Part shown: positions 18,072 to 26,719 of the stretch, piece by piece | How positions within the stretch are numbered: the first letter of the stretch is position 1 | Layout: every line of letters starts with the position of its first letter | From: Acidobacteriota bacterium | GTDB taxonomy: Bacteria; Acidobacteriota; Terriglobia; Bryobacterales; Bryobacteraceae | NCBI GenBank assembly: GCA_016871155.1 | Contig: VFZO01000002.1 | Coordinates: forward strand, 25,818-89,817 | Reading direction: 5' to 3' | DNA length: 64,000 nucleotides | The notes under the pieces: generated by a model | Told to the model about the DNA's origin: nothing | The model's input: the letters and a program-made list of their open reading frames with translations, nothing else | The model's database searches: none | Position numbers and translations under genes: made by a program

Positions 18072-19567
18072 TGTTGGAATTGCGCTGTCTGTTCGGAGTA
18101 ACGGTCCTGACGTTGGCCGCTGGGCTTGCCACGCGGCTAAGGCTTTCCGCGGCGCAAAGGCACTGCATCTGGACCGTGGCTCTGGGACTGTCGATGACCT
18201 TACCTTGGCTGCTGCAATGGTCCCCGCCAGTGGAGACCATTGTGGGAAAAAACGTGATCGAGATGCAGCGCGTGTTCATCACGGTGACGCCGCAAACCCC
18301 GGCCGCGCCGGTGGATTGGCCGAAGATGCTGTGGTGGGCGGGCATGGCGGCGGTGGGTGGGTGGTGGCTGTTCGGGTTTGTGAGGGTAGCGGGGATGGTG
18401 GCCGCTTCGTCGGAGCATTCGACGCATGACGGTGTGGCGGTGCGGATGTGCGCGGGGCTGCGAATGCCGGCGGTCGCGGCCGGTCCCGTAATTCTGATTC
18501 CGGAGGCGGCGGCAAGCTGGCCCTCCGAACGGTTGGAGATGGTGTTGACGCACGAGCTGGGGCACGTGCGCCGCTGGGATCTGTTGTGGCGGCTGATCGG
18601 TACGATCGCCTGCTGCGTGTATTGGTTTCATCCCTTGGCCTGGTGGGCCTTGGCACAACAAAGGAGAGAGAGCGAAATGTCTTGCGATGATCGAGTTCTA
18701 AATACACATACGGCGCCGGCCGCCTATGCGGAAGGCCTGTTAGCGGTGGCGCGGGAAGCGTCCGGACACGCTACGCCGGCCGCGCTGATGGCGATGGCGA
18801 AGCCGAACGAGTTGGAGGGCCGTCTGGTAGCGGTGCTGGACAACGGGCGCCGGCGCGGTGGATCCGGCGTGCTGGTTGCGGCGATGTCGCTGGTGCTTGG
18901 CCTGATGGCGGTAACGCCCCTGGCCGCGTGGCAGGACGCATCCGGTGCGCAGATGAAGGGCGCGGTGCGCGATATGGTCGGCGTGATTCCGGGTGCAAAG
19001 GTCGTCCTAAGACTCAATGGGGATGGCGCGGCTTACGAGTTCGAGTCGGGGCCGGATGGACTGTATGCGGTGAAGGGTCTGCCAGAGGGCAGCTACAGCG
19101 TAGAGGTGTTGAAGCCCGGATACGCAGCGAATTCCCTGGGAAAACTGTCGATTACGTCCAAGATACGGCTGGCCGACTTTTTCCTCGAGATCGGCAGAAT
19201 CCGCGAGACCGTTACCGTGGACGGCGGGAAGCGCGACTCAGCCGCCGCCACGTCCGCGTCCGATTCCGGTCCGAAGCGCATTCGGGTGAGCGGCAACATT
19301 CAAGCGGCCAAACTGCTGAGCAAGGTCAACCCGGTCTACCCCAAGGAAGCCAAGGCCGCCGGTGTGCAGGGGACTGTCCGCATGCAGATGGTGGTAAGCA
19401 AGGAGGGCAATGTGATGGGTTTGACCCTGTTGACTTCGCCTTCGGCGGAGCTGGCCCGGTCCGCGATGGAAGCGGTGACGCAGTGGAAGTACTCGCCCAC
19501 ACTGTTGAATGGAGATCCTATTGAAATTCAGACAATCGTGGACGTGAACTACACTCTGGCGCCCTGA
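18071..19567 (+). CDS. BlaR1-like M56 metalloprotease with carboxypeptidase-regulatory and TonB C-terminal domains
   Basis: Membrane sensor-protease partner of the BlaI-like repressor, 498 residues from the ATG in TGATG. Hydrophobic helices lie at the N-terminus and about 83-110, 172-195 and 270-285. The zinc site is HELGH (161-165), followed by the M56 block FHPLAWWALAQQRRESEMSCDD. No penicillin-binding sensor domain is present. The periplasmic part is instead a carboxypeptidase-regulatory-like domain (about 295-380, GLYAVKGLPEGSYSVEVLKPGY) and a TonB C-terminal domain (about 410-498, VNPVYPKEAKAAGVQGTVRM). The combination suggests sensing through an outer-membrane or peptidoglycan partner. 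Its last 19 nt overlap the convergent holA. Confidence 0.9.
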   Translation: MLELRCLFGVTVLTLAAGLATRLRLSAAQRHCIWTVALGLSMTLPWLLQWSPPVETIVGKNVIEMQRVFITVTPQTPAAPVDWPKMLWWAGMAAVGGWWLFGFVRVAGMVAASSEHSTHDGVAVRMCAGLRMPAVAAGPVILIPEAAASWPSERLEMVLTHELGHVRRWDLLWRLIGTIACCVYWFHPLAWWALAQQRRESEMSCDDRVLNTHTAPAAYAEGLLAVAREASGHATPAALMAMAKPNELEGRLVAVLDNGRRRGGSGVLVAAMSLVLGLMAVTPLAAWQDASGAQMKGAVRDMVGVIPGAKVVLRLNGDGAAYEFESGPDGLYAVKGLPEGSYSVEVLKPGYAANSLGKLSITSKIRLADFFLEIGRIRETVTVDGGKRDSAAATSASDSGPKRIRVSGNIQAAKLLSKVNPVYPKEAKAAGVQGTVRMQMVVSKEGNVMGLTLLTSPSAELARSAMEAVTQWKYSPTLLNGDPIEIQTIVDVNYTLAP

Positions 19568-20586
19568 GTCAGGCGGAGAATGAACTGCTCCATGACCGTC
19601 CGGTCATCGGGGCGAACATCGCGAAGCCCCCGGTCGGCTTCGAAGATCCAACGAACGGCGGCACGCATCTGGGAAACCTGGAAAGCGGCCGCCGTTTGGT
19701 GTATCTGCTCGGCGCGGGCGCGCCACATGGGCACGCCCTGTTTGGAAAAATGCGCTTGAACGGCGTTGGCGTTGGACAGCCGCGCCTCGCGGGCGGTGAT
19801 GGCAAAGCGAAACTGCGTCGCGAGAAAATTGAGAGCCAGCGGCAGATACTCGCCGTCGCGAACCAGCGTGTCGAGAATTTCAAGCGACGTCTTTCGATCA
19901 CGCCGGCCCAGTGCGGCGACAAGATTGAAGATAGTCGCTTCCCGTGCGTCGGGCACGAGCTTTCGAACATGCTCCACGTTCGCGTCGCTGGTCAGCAGGC
20001 GGAGTTTGTCGATCTCGTTCGAGATTCGCGACGCATTGGCTCCCGTGGCCTCCACCAGCAGCTCCAATGCGTCGTTGGCGATGACCAATCCCCGCTGCTT
20101 GGCCAGACGCTGCGCCAGGACGCGCGCTTCCATCGGCGTTGGATGGGGGAACTCCACAACCGCCTTGACCGGCGCGAAGTACTTGCGAATTCGCTCGATC
20201 TTGGTCTTGTCGTCGGCGCCGAAATCGTAACGGCCGCTCTGCAGCACCAGGGTCACACCGGGTGTGGGATTCCCCGCGTAGCGAACGAGCGCCGCGGGGG
20301 GTTCGGTGGCGTCTCCCTTGGGCAATGCCCCCTCGGCGCCCGTGATCCAGATCAGGCGGTTGGCGGCAAACAGCGAAAAGGAGCAGGCGTCGTCGATGGC
20401 CTCGTTGAAGTCCACCTCGTCCAGATCGTGGCGCACATAGCCCTGCTCGCGATCTTCCTCCGGCAGCGCCTTTTCCAGTAGCGCACGCCGGCACTCATCG
20501 CGTTTCCAGGCATCGGGTCCCAAAAACAGGTATACAGGCTGGACTTTGCCGGCTTTGAGTTGCGAGAGCAGTTCGTCGGGGCTCAT
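19549..20586 (-). CDS. holA: DNA polymerase III subunit delta
   Basis: The clamp-loader delta subunit that opens the beta sliding clamp. The 345-residue protein has the family N-terminus (QPVYLFLGPDAWKRDECRRAL), the middle AAA+-like region (FSLFAANRLIWITGAEGALPKGD, PTPMEARVLAQRLAKQRGL) and the C-terminal helical block (EILDTLVRDGEYLPLALNFLATQFR). It is the last gene of the psd-pssA-asd-like-lptE-holA string, 2 nt after lptE. The lptE-holA neighbourhood is widespread in Gram-negative bacteria and supports both calls. Confidence 0.92.
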   Translation of the reverse strand: MSPDELLSQLKAGKVQPVYLFLGPDAWKRDECRRALLEKALPEEDREQGYVRHDLDEVDFNEAIDDACSFSLFAANRLIWITGAEGALPKGDATEPPAALVRYAGNPTPGVTLVLQSGRYDFGADDKTKIERIRKYFAPVKAVVEFPHPTPMEARVLAQRLAKQRGLVIANDALELLVEATGANASRISNEIDKLRLLTSDANVEHVRKLVPDAREATIFNLVAALGRRDRKTSLEILDTLVRDGEYLPLALNFLATQFRFAITAREARLSNANAVQAHFSKQGVPMWRARAEQIHQTAAAFQVSQMRAAVRWIFEADRGLRDVRPDDRTVMEQFILRLTQGARV

Positions 20587-20588
20587 GG

Positions 20589-21095
20589 CTAGAACGAAGA
20601 GAGAACGGCGGAAACAACCGACCGGGCCACATCGCGGCTCAGGCGGTCCAGCGCCTGGTCGGACTCCTCAAAGTATTGTGCCTGGTCCACCGAGATTTCG
20701 TAGCGCTCGCGGACCTCGAGGTTGGGACGCGTGTAAAGCACCTTTCCAGTGGCGCGCTCAGTGAGCGTCAACTGCATCAGCACCTGCACAGTGACGCCGG
20801 CAGCCCGGCCTGTGTTCGCGTCGAAAATGGTCGGAAACGCGACGTAGTTCGTGACGGCGCCGGAGAGAACCGCGTCGGCCTGCGTACGGTCGGAGATCAC
20901 CTGATAGCGGGTGCGTGTGATGAACTCCCTGGTGATGGCTTCGGCGAGTTTGTCGGGGAGCTTGTAGCGCGCCGACAGGTTTCCGAAGTTAGCGACGGCA
21001 ATGGTTTGCACGGATTTCGGAAGCAGATCGGCCTTGCCACCAACGTGGTAACCGCAGCCGCCGAGCAACAAACAAAGCGCCGCCGCGTACTTCAT
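20589..21095 (-). CDS. lptE: LPS-assembly lipoprotein LptE
   Basis: A 168-residue outer-membrane lipoprotein that plugs LptD. The signal peptide ends in the lipobox LLLGGC, followed by GYHVGGKADLLPKSVQTIAVANFGN, the LptE family opening. Further family blocks are LAEAITREFITRTRYQV and ADAVLSGAVTNYV. The frame is open further upstream, but the ATG at 21095 overlaps the stop of the preceding gene by 4 nt (ATGA) and gives a proper signal peptide, so it is chosen. Adjacency to holA supports the call. Its presence indicates an LPS-bearing outer membrane. Confidence 0.9.
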   Translation of the reverse strand: MKYAAALCLLLGGCGYHVGGKADLLPKSVQTIAVANFGNLSARYKLPDKLAEAITREFITRTRYQVISDRTQADAVLSGAVTNYVAFPTIFDANTGRAAGVTVQVLMQLTLTERATGKVLYTRPNLEVRERYEISVDQAQYFEESDQALDRLSRDVARSVVSAVLSSF

Positions 21096-21943
21096 AGCAG
21101 CTCCTTTAAAGCCTCCATGGCGGCATCCGCCTGCCAGCGGAGATTGTCGGCGGCAAGCCAGAACCAGGCCGCGTTGGCGTTGGCCGGGTCGAGCTCCATG
21201 GCGCCGGCGGCATAGCCGCTCATGCCGGCCATTCCGGTATTGTCGGGAGGGTCCAGATCCGCGTCGCGAACGTCGACGCCGTTGTCGCGCAACTTCGCAG
21301 CCACAGAGGCAAGGTTCGGCCGCGAGGGAAACTCCACCCACAGCGACATCGTGAGACCGTGGAACGTTGGCGCGCGAACGAGCTTTATGGAAACAGGTAC
21401 TCCCTGCAGCGCGACGCGCAGACCGGCCTGCCGCGGGGCGGCGGCGAGCAAGTTAAACGCCAGCTGCGCGTCGAAAACGTCCTTGGGAACCGGTTTGAAA
21501 GAGAGCAAGGCGACGGTCTGTTTTTGCAGCTCTCCAATGCCCGCGCGGCCTTCGGCGCTGGCCGGCTCATGTGCCGTGACTACGGCTCGAAGTACGGGTT
21601 GGTCTAAATCCTCAAGAAATTGCCGTACCAGCCCCGCGGCCGGATGAGGAATGCGCCGTTTGGCGTCAGGAATCTCCCCGGTGAGATCGACTACGGGCCG
21701 GTCCACGCCGCGCAACCGGGCGGCGGCAGCCGGTCCGCTTGCCGCCACGACGATCGCGGCACAGTCCTCGAGCATGTCGTCGTCCAAGGCCGCGACAACC
21801 TCGATTTCTTCTTCTGTGGCGGCAAATACGGCGCCCGCGCCCGTGGCAAGCGTCGCCAGTTGGAGCCGGGGTTTCGCGTCGTAGACCTCGCGAACCTCTT
21901 TGCCAAGAAGGGTATCCGCGCCGACCAGCAGGACACTAGCCAA
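21092..21943 (-). CDS. Aspartate-semialdehyde-dehydrogenase-like protein lacking the catalytic cysteine
   Basis: A 283-residue protein with the ASADH/ArgC two-domain pattern: N-terminal NAD(P)-binding start (ASVLLVGADTLLGKEV), a middle block (IVVAASGPAAAARL), and a C-terminal dimerisation domain with the ASADH-like segment APTFHGLTMSLWVEF. In true Asd the catalytic Cys sits in an NPNC-type loop; here the corresponding region reads VVTAHEPASAEGRAG with no Cys, and no Cys is apparent elsewhere. It is probably not a dehydrogenase. The TTG start at 21943 overlaps pssA by 8 nt. The operon context is membrane and LPS biogenesis. Confidence 0.8.
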   Translation of the reverse strand: MASVLLVGADTLLGKEVREVYDAKPRLQLATLATGAGAVFAATEEEIEVVAALDDDMLEDCAAIVVAASGPAAAARLRGVDRPVVDLTGEIPDAKRRIPHPAAGLVRQFLEDLDQPVLRAVVTAHEPASAEGRAGIGELQKQTVALLSFKPVPKDVFDAQLAFNLLAAAPRQAGLRVALQGVPVSIKLVRAPTFHGLTMSLWVEFPSRPNLASVAAKLRDNGVDVRDADLDPPDNTGMAGMSGYAAGAMELDPANANAAWFWLAADNLRWQADAAMEALKELL

Positions 21944-22835
21944 TCTGAGTCTCCGGCGCTGGAGGCGGCGTTTTGACGCTGCGCTGTAGTAGGCCGCCCA
22001 GGCGCACGAGTATGCCGCTGGCCACATAGGTCGCGGCCATGGCCAGCAGAACCTGCTGCGAGAAGTAGAGGATCAGGTAGATAAAACAAGCCAGCGAAAT
22101 GACCGACTTGAAAGAACGGGGACTCAGCAGATTGAAATCCTTAAAGCTTCGATACCGCCAGGCGGAGACCATCAGAAACGAAAGCAGGCCCAGCAGGCCC
22201 AGCCAGACAACGGCCGCCAGCCAGTGCTGCACTGGGCGCGAATCCAATGCGTAGATCACACTGGCCACCATGGCGGCGGCGGCGGGAATGGGAAGACCGA
22301 CGAAGTATTTGCGGTCCGGCCGGCCGGGATTCATGGGTACGGGATTCGTGGTTACGTTGAAGCGCGCCAGGCGGGCCGCGCCGCAAACCAGGAAGAGAAA
22401 CGTCACCAGGTAGCTGGCGCGAAGCAGATGGGTACGGGTACCGGCGTCAGGCAGTACCGACCAATCGACAAACTGCACGCCCCAGGCGTAGGCCAGCACA
22501 CCGGGCGCGAGGCCGAACGAAATGACGTCGGCCAGGGAGTCGAGCTCGCGGCCAAAGTCGGAAACGGTGTTGGTCATCCGGGCGATGCGACCGTCCAGAC
22601 CATCGAGGAACACGGAGATGCCAATCATGATGCAGGCCAGTTCAAAATGCTTCGCCGCCTGCACGGGCGCCGTCTGGTAAGCGATGGCGCCCTGGAACGA
22701 TTCCATAATCGCCAGGAATCCGAGCAGAATGTTACCCGACGTGAACAGCGTGGGCAGCGCATATGCGGCGCGCCGCGGACGTCGGTCCGGTGATTTGGGA
22801 TCCACAAGCCGTTCGGCAAGATTAAAGCGAGGCAC
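21936..22835 (-). CDS. pssA: CDP-diacylglycerol-serine O-phosphatidyltransferase
   Basis: Makes phosphatidylserine from CDP-diacylglycerol and serine in the inner membrane. The CDP-alcohol phosphotransferase motif is complete: Asp81-Gly82-x2-Ala85-Arg86-x8-Gly95-x3-Asp99-x3-Asp103 (in DGRIARMTNTVSDFGRELD). Several transmembrane helices follow (YLVTFLFLVCGAARLARF, WLAAVVWLGLLGLLSFLMV, LACFIYLILYFSQQVLLAM). It is the membrane-integrated (B. subtilis-like) type, unlike soluble E. coli PssA. It lies 6 nt after psd, giving a compact phosphatidylethanolamine operon. Confidence 0.95.
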   Translation of the reverse strand: MPRFNLAERLVDPKSPDRRPRRAAYALPTLFTSGNILLGFLAIMESFQGAIAYQTAPVQAAKHFELACIMIGISVFLDGLDGRIARMTNTVSDFGRELDSLADVISFGLAPGVLAYAWGVQFVDWSVLPDAGTRTHLLRASYLVTFLFLVCGAARLARFNVTTNPVPMNPGRPDRKYFVGLPIPAAAAMVASVIYALDSRPVQHWLAAVVWLGLLGLLSFLMVSAWRYRSFKDFNLLSPRSFKSVISLACFIYLILYFSQQVLLAMAATYVASGILVRLGGLLQRSVKTPPPAPETQIG

Positions 22836-22841
22836 TTTAAG

Positions 22842-23441
22842 TTAGCCCTTTCTGCGGGCAATGACGTCGGAGCCGGCGGAGACCCGCTGGCCCTCCTTTA
22901 CCGTCACCGACCATTCCGGACCCAGAAAAACGTCGACGCGCGAACCGAACTTGATGTATCCGACGCGGTCCCCTGCGGCAACGGCATCACCGGGCTTCTT
23001 GTAGCAGATAATCCGGCGGGCGATGAGCCCGGCGATCTGCGAGAAGACAACCTTGCCTTGCGGGCCTTCGACGGTGATGAAATTCTGCTCGTTGTCCGTG
23101 GTGGCTTCTTCCTTGCTCGCCACCAGAAACTTGCCGGTTTTGTAGGTGACGTCCGTGATTTTCCCGGCGATCGGAGACCGGTTTACGTGAACGTCGAATA
23201 CGTTCAGGAAAATCGAAATCCGGGTTCGCTCGCCTTCCGGCTTGATAGCGACCACCTTCCCGTCGGCTGGCGAAACCGCCACGGGGCCATCCGGAATAGA
23301 CCGCTCCGGATCCCGGAAGAACCAAAGGCAGAATATCGCCAGAATCACGAAGGGAATGGAAAACGCCGGCTTCGTGAGATAGCCGGCCAATGCTCCGCCG
23401 GCTAGAAAACCGAGCGCGTAGTAGATACCGTCAATGACCAT
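22842..23441 (-). CDS. psd: Phosphatidylserine decarboxylase, short (PSD-A) type
   Basis: Converts phosphatidylserine to phosphatidylethanolamine. The 199-residue proenzyme has two N-terminal membrane helices (YYALGFLAGGALAGYL, FVILAIFCLWFF), the family blocks SPADGKVVAI, ISIFLNVFDVHVNRSP and GLIARRI, and a C-terminal self-cleavage site FGSRVD, where Gly166-Ser167 would split and Ser167 become the pyruvoyl cofactor. The length fits the archaeal-type short family rather than the roughly 320-residue E. coli enzyme. It is first in the operon with pssA. Confidence 0.93.
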   Translation of the reverse strand: MVIDGIYYALGFLAGGALAGYLTKPAFSIPFVILAIFCLWFFRDPERSIPDGPVAVSPADGKVVAIKPEGERTRISIFLNVFDVHVNRSPIAGKITDVTYKTGKFLVASKEEATTDNEQNFITVEGPQGKVVFSQIAGLIARRIICYKKPGDAVAAGDRVGYIKFGSRVDVFLGPEWSVTVKEGQRVSAGSDVIARRKG

Positions 23442-23733
23442 GGGGTCTGATCTAGTATTCTCTCAGAAACCCCGACGAGACCGCTTGTTACGGGTTCCGC
23501 CCCTCGCCGGACATGGTGAGAATCCGCGCGTCTCGGAGCCCGTCGAGGGGGTCCCGGTGGAGCGTGGAGGGGTTCGGCCCACAGAATCTCTTCTCGCCGC
23601 AGGACGATCCGAATCGCGAAATCGACGACATCGTCGGGGATGCGAAATCGATCGACAAGGAGGGCAGCCGGCGACCGCATCGACCCAAAATTTTCGCCAT
23701 GGAGCGCAGCATCGTTGTTACCCTGAAACTCTG
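23442..23733. other. Intergenic region between psd and the gluconate-dehydrogenase-like gene
   Basis: 292 bp between two divergently transcribed genes. Short open frames exist on both strands (for example 74 codons at 23488-23712 minus and 73 codons at 23513-23734 plus), but none shows a recognisable domain, a good ribosome-binding site or a signal peptide. The interval presumably carries the two divergent promoters. I saw no tRNA or strong hairpin. Confidence 0.5.
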
Positions 23734-24258
23734 ATGCCAACTCGCAGGAAGACGCTGGCCGCGCTATGGGCGGCCGCCGTGGTTCGCGCGCATGAACATG
23801 CCGCGCCGCCCGCGGAGAGCGCCGCATACCGGTTCGCGGTTCTGAATGCCCGCGAGGCGGCCTCGCTGCGCCGCCTAACTGCGATCCTAATCCCCGCGGA
23901 TGAGCGAAGCGGCGGAGCCCCTGCGGCCAAAGTGGACGAGTACGTGGACCACGTCTTGCGCTTCGCAACGGCGCCCGTGCGAAAAGCCTGGCGCGACGGC
24001 TTGAGGCGTTTCGCCAAAAAGGACGAGGCCGCGCTACGCGTGGTGGCTGCGAACGAATTCCAACCCAGAACACCGGATGAGCGGTTCTTCGTGATGTTGA
24101 AGGATGCCGCGGTCGAAGGGTTCTACACCTCTCGCGAGGGCATCGAAAAAGAGCTTGGCTATCGAGGCTACACGTACTTGCGCGAGTTTCCTTTGGCCAA
24201 CATGGCGGAAGTGAAACGTCCCCCGGACTATCGACCGATGCTGAGGCAGCGCAGCTGA
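23734..24258 (+). CDS. Gluconate 2-dehydrogenase subunit 3-like protein
   Basis: A 174-residue small subunit of a membrane GMC dehydrogenase. It starts MPTRRKTLAALWAAAVVRAH, a Tat-like leader with the twin Arg, and then shows the family block RRLTAILIPADERSGGAPAAKVDEYVD and the C-terminal FYTSREGIEKELGYRGYTYLREF. The start is the ATG preceded by ACTCTG; longer upstream frames lack a good start. It is followed after 2 nt by the GMC subunit. Such small subunits carry the export signal and are needed to mature the large subunit. Confidence 0.85.
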   Translation: MPTRRKTLAALWAAAVVRAHEHAAPPAESAAYRFAVLNAREAASLRRLTAILIPADERSGGAPAAKVDEYVDHVLRFATAPVRKAWRDGLRRFAKKDEAALRVVAANEFQPRTPDERFFVMLKDAAVEGFYTSREGIEKELGYRGYTYLREFPLANMAEVKRPPDYRPMLRQRS

Positions 24259-24260
24259 CC

Positions 24261-25883
24261 GTGCAGATTCTCGAACAGAGCAAGGTCTACGACGTCTGCG
24301 TGATCGGATCCGGCGCGGCCGGCGGCATGACGGGGTATGTGCTGACGCGGCTGGGTCTGGACGTGGCGATGCTCGAAGCAGGCCCGCGCCGCAGGCCGGA
24401 GGAGTTTCCGGTGCATCGCGTGCGCCGGTGGAATCTGCCATTTCGCGGTTTGCGCGGCGACTATTTTCAGGAGTATTTGGAACATACGAATTTCCTGAGC
24501 AACGAGCCGTATTCTTGGGAAGGGAAGGACCCGTTTCAGTTCGTGCAGGTGAAGGCCGTGGGAGGCAAGAGTCTCTTTTGGGCGGGCGTAACGCCTCGAT
24601 TCGGCCCCAAGGAGTTTCAACCCAAGGACGGTTTCGATACTCCCTGGCCATTCCCCTACGAGACCGTCGCGCCCTGGTACGACAAGGTGGAAGAGTTGAT
24701 CGGCGTGTCGTCGTCCGGTGAGCCCCTGGGCGCCTTTCCGTTGAACAACGGCCTGCCGCCGCTTCGGCCGAAGGCCGCGGAGTTGGAGTTCGCCCGGGTC
24801 TGCGGTTCGCTTGGCAAGGGGCTGAAAATGATCCCGGTTCCGAAGGCGATCCTGACCAAGGACCATCGCGGCCGGCCGGCGTGCCACTACTGCGGCCCTT
24901 GTTGGAAAGGCTGCGATAGCGGATCGAAATTCGACTCGCTCCGCGTCCTGGTCCAGGCCGCCGAGAGGACTGGAAAGCTAACGTTGTACCCCAACGCGAA
25001 GGTGCGCAGCGTGGAGACGAAAGATGGCCGCGCAATTAAGGCCCACTACTTCGACAGCACAGCGATGACCTGGCGGGAGCTGCGGGCGAAGGTGTTCGTC
25101 GTGGCCGCCGGCGCCATTGAATCGGCGCATATATTGCTCAACTCGGGGATCGCGAATTCCAGCGGGCTGGTGGGCCGGTATCTTTCCGAACACCTGTACG
25201 CCGCCATTGGCGGTCACCTGCCGCAGTTGATGAACCGGCGGATCTCCAACGAAGACGGCAACGGCGCACACTCCTTCATACCGGACCTAACGGCAAACTG
25301 GCGCGGCGGAAAATTCATTCGCGGCTACCAGATCTTTCCCAATGGCGGCATGGGCGAGACAACCTTCGTTGGCAAGAGCCTGCCCGGCTTCGGCCAGGAA
25401 TGGAAAAAGAATATTCGCGCCTACCATACGGCTGGCGTCTCGGTGTTGTTTCAAGGCGAGGTGCTGCCCTACAAGGACAACCGCATTGAGATTGATCCGG
25501 CCATAAAGGACTCTGCGGGGATCCCGGGTATCCGTTTCCATTACAAATGGGCGGCGAATGAGGACGCGATGTTCCGCGACATGATGGAGGTCGGCGAGGA
25601 GCTCCTGCAAAAGGCAGGGGCCGAATACTTCAAGCCGCCCAATCCGAGGCCGATGGCCCACGGGCACTCGATTCATTACGTTGGCACGGCTCGCATGGGA
25701 CGGGATCCGCGCGTGTCGGTGACAGACGAATGGAATGTTTCGCACGATGTTCCCAACCTGCTGATCAACGACGCCGCCACGTTCGTGACCGCCGGCAACC
25801 AGAATCCGACTTTGACGATTCTGGCCCTCGCCATGCGCGCGAGTGAGCGCCTGGCGGAACGGATGAAGAAGGGGGAGGTGTAG
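24261..25883 (+). CDS. GMC-family oxidoreductase (FAD-dependent sugar/alcohol dehydrogenase)
   Basis: A 540-residue flavoprotein with the FAD-binding Rossmann motif GSGAAGG (16-22) and GMC blocks: VKAVGGKSLFWAGV, CHYCGPCWKGCDSGSKFDSL (a Cys-rich insertion), VVAAGAIESAHILLNSG, and the C-terminal HYVGTARMG and NPTLTILALAMR regions. It has a GTG start 2 nt after the subunit 3 gene and no own signal, so it is probably co-exported with the Tat-type partner. The family oxidises sugars or polyols with electron transfer to a cytochrome; no cytochrome subunit is adjacent. Substrate unknown. Confidence 0.93.
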   Translation: MQILEQSKVYDVCVIGSGAAGGMTGYVLTRLGLDVAMLEAGPRRRPEEFPVHRVRRWNLPFRGLRGDYFQEYLEHTNFLSNEPYSWEGKDPFQFVQVKAVGGKSLFWAGVTPRFGPKEFQPKDGFDTPWPFPYETVAPWYDKVEELIGVSSSGEPLGAFPLNNGLPPLRPKAAELEFARVCGSLGKGLKMIPVPKAILTKDHRGRPACHYCGPCWKGCDSGSKFDSLRVLVQAAERTGKLTLYPNAKVRSVETKDGRAIKAHYFDSTAMTWRELRAKVFVVAAGAIESAHILLNSGIANSSGLVGRYLSEHLYAAIGGHLPQLMNRRISNEDGNGAHSFIPDLTANWRGGKFIRGYQIFPNGGMGETTFVGKSLPGFGQEWKKNIRAYHTAGVSVLFQGEVLPYKDNRIEIDPAIKDSAGIPGIRFHYKWAANEDAMFRDMMEVGEELLQKAGAEYFKPPNPRPMAHGHSIHYVGTARMGRDPRVSVTDEWNVSHDVPNLLINDAATFVTAGNQNPTLTILALAMRASERLAERMKKGEV

Positions 25884-26719
25884 TGCGATTTCTGCGGCCG
25901 TTCTGGCCGACGGTGAAGTATTGGATGGAAGTGGAGGTGCATGTGTTCGGCTTCTCCATCGCCGCCAACGTGCTTCTCAGCTTTTTTCCGTTTTTCCTGG
26001 TGCTGGTGTGGTTTTGCCGTTCCATCGGTTGGGACGCGGCGGAGCAGGCGGTCTACTTCGGCATGGGTGACCTGTTCGGAAGAGAGGTGGAGCAACAGTT
26101 ACGGCACGGCATCAACTGGATCCCCAACCGTTTTCGCCACTTCAGCTACACATCGTTGCTGTTGTTACTATTCACCGCCAACGGAATCTTCGAACCGATG
26201 GAGGTGGCGCTCAACCGCTGTTGGGGAGTCACGAAGCACCGGTCGTTTCTGATGAACCAGGTGGTCAGCATGGGGTTGATCTTCGCCTGTGGTTCGCTGG
26301 CGCTGTTGTCGATTGTCTTGAGCGCCGCGAACATTGAGTCGCTGAGGGCGAATGGAGAATCGAGCATTGCGGCCGTAATCAGCGTGTTCTTTTACAAGAT
26401 GGCGGCGCTGCCGGTCCTGATGCTGGCGCTGCTGCTCATCTATTGGAAATTGCCCAACACGGAGGTCGGCTGGCGCCGCATGGTGCCTGTGGCCATGGCT
26501 GTGGGATTGATTCTGGAGGCCTTCAAATACCTGATGAAGGCGATTTGGCCGTGGTTCCTAACTAAGCTCCAGGTGGAGTATGGGCCGTTCTATTGGGCCG
26601 TGATCATCGTGCTGGTAAGCTTCCTGGCGTCGATGATTGTCCTGGCTGGGGCGGAGTGGGCGTCGAGAGGGGCGAGGCCGGCCGCGGGTATTTCCTCAAC
26701 ACCCGAATCCCCCAGGTAG
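25883..26719 (+). CDS. YihY/BrkB-family inner-membrane protein
   Basis: A 278-residue protein with about six hydrophobic helices (FGFSIAANVLLSFFPFFLVL, YTSLLLLLFTANGIFEPMEVALN, VVSMGLIFACGSLALLSIVL, MAALPVLMLALLLIYWKLP, VAMAVGLILEAFKYLM, YWAVIIVLVSFLASMIVL). The block FEPMEVALNRCWG and the downstream KLPN are family signatures. The GTG start overlaps the preceding stop by one base. The historical RNase BN annotation for this family is wrong. Function unknown. Confidence 0.9.
   Translation: MRFLRPFWPTVKYWMEVEVHVFGFSIAANVLLSFFPFFLVLVWFCRSIGWDAAEQAVYFGMGDLFGREVEQQLRHGINWIPNRFRHFSYTSLLLLLFTANGIFEPMEVALNRCWGVTKHRSFLMNQVVSMGLIFACGSLALLSIVLSAANIESLRANGESSIAAVISVFFYKMAALPVLMLALLLIYWKLPNTEVGWRRMVPVAMAVGLILEAFKYLMKAIWPWFLTKLQVEYGPFYWAVIIVLVSFLASMIVLAGAEWASRGARPAAGISSTPESPR

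Noticed and set aside
23402..24283. A 293-codon minus-strand frame opposite the gluconate-dehydrogenase-like gene
   Set aside because: Antisense composition (Arg, Pro, Ser-rich) with no recognised domain; the plus-strand gene is supported by its GMC partner.
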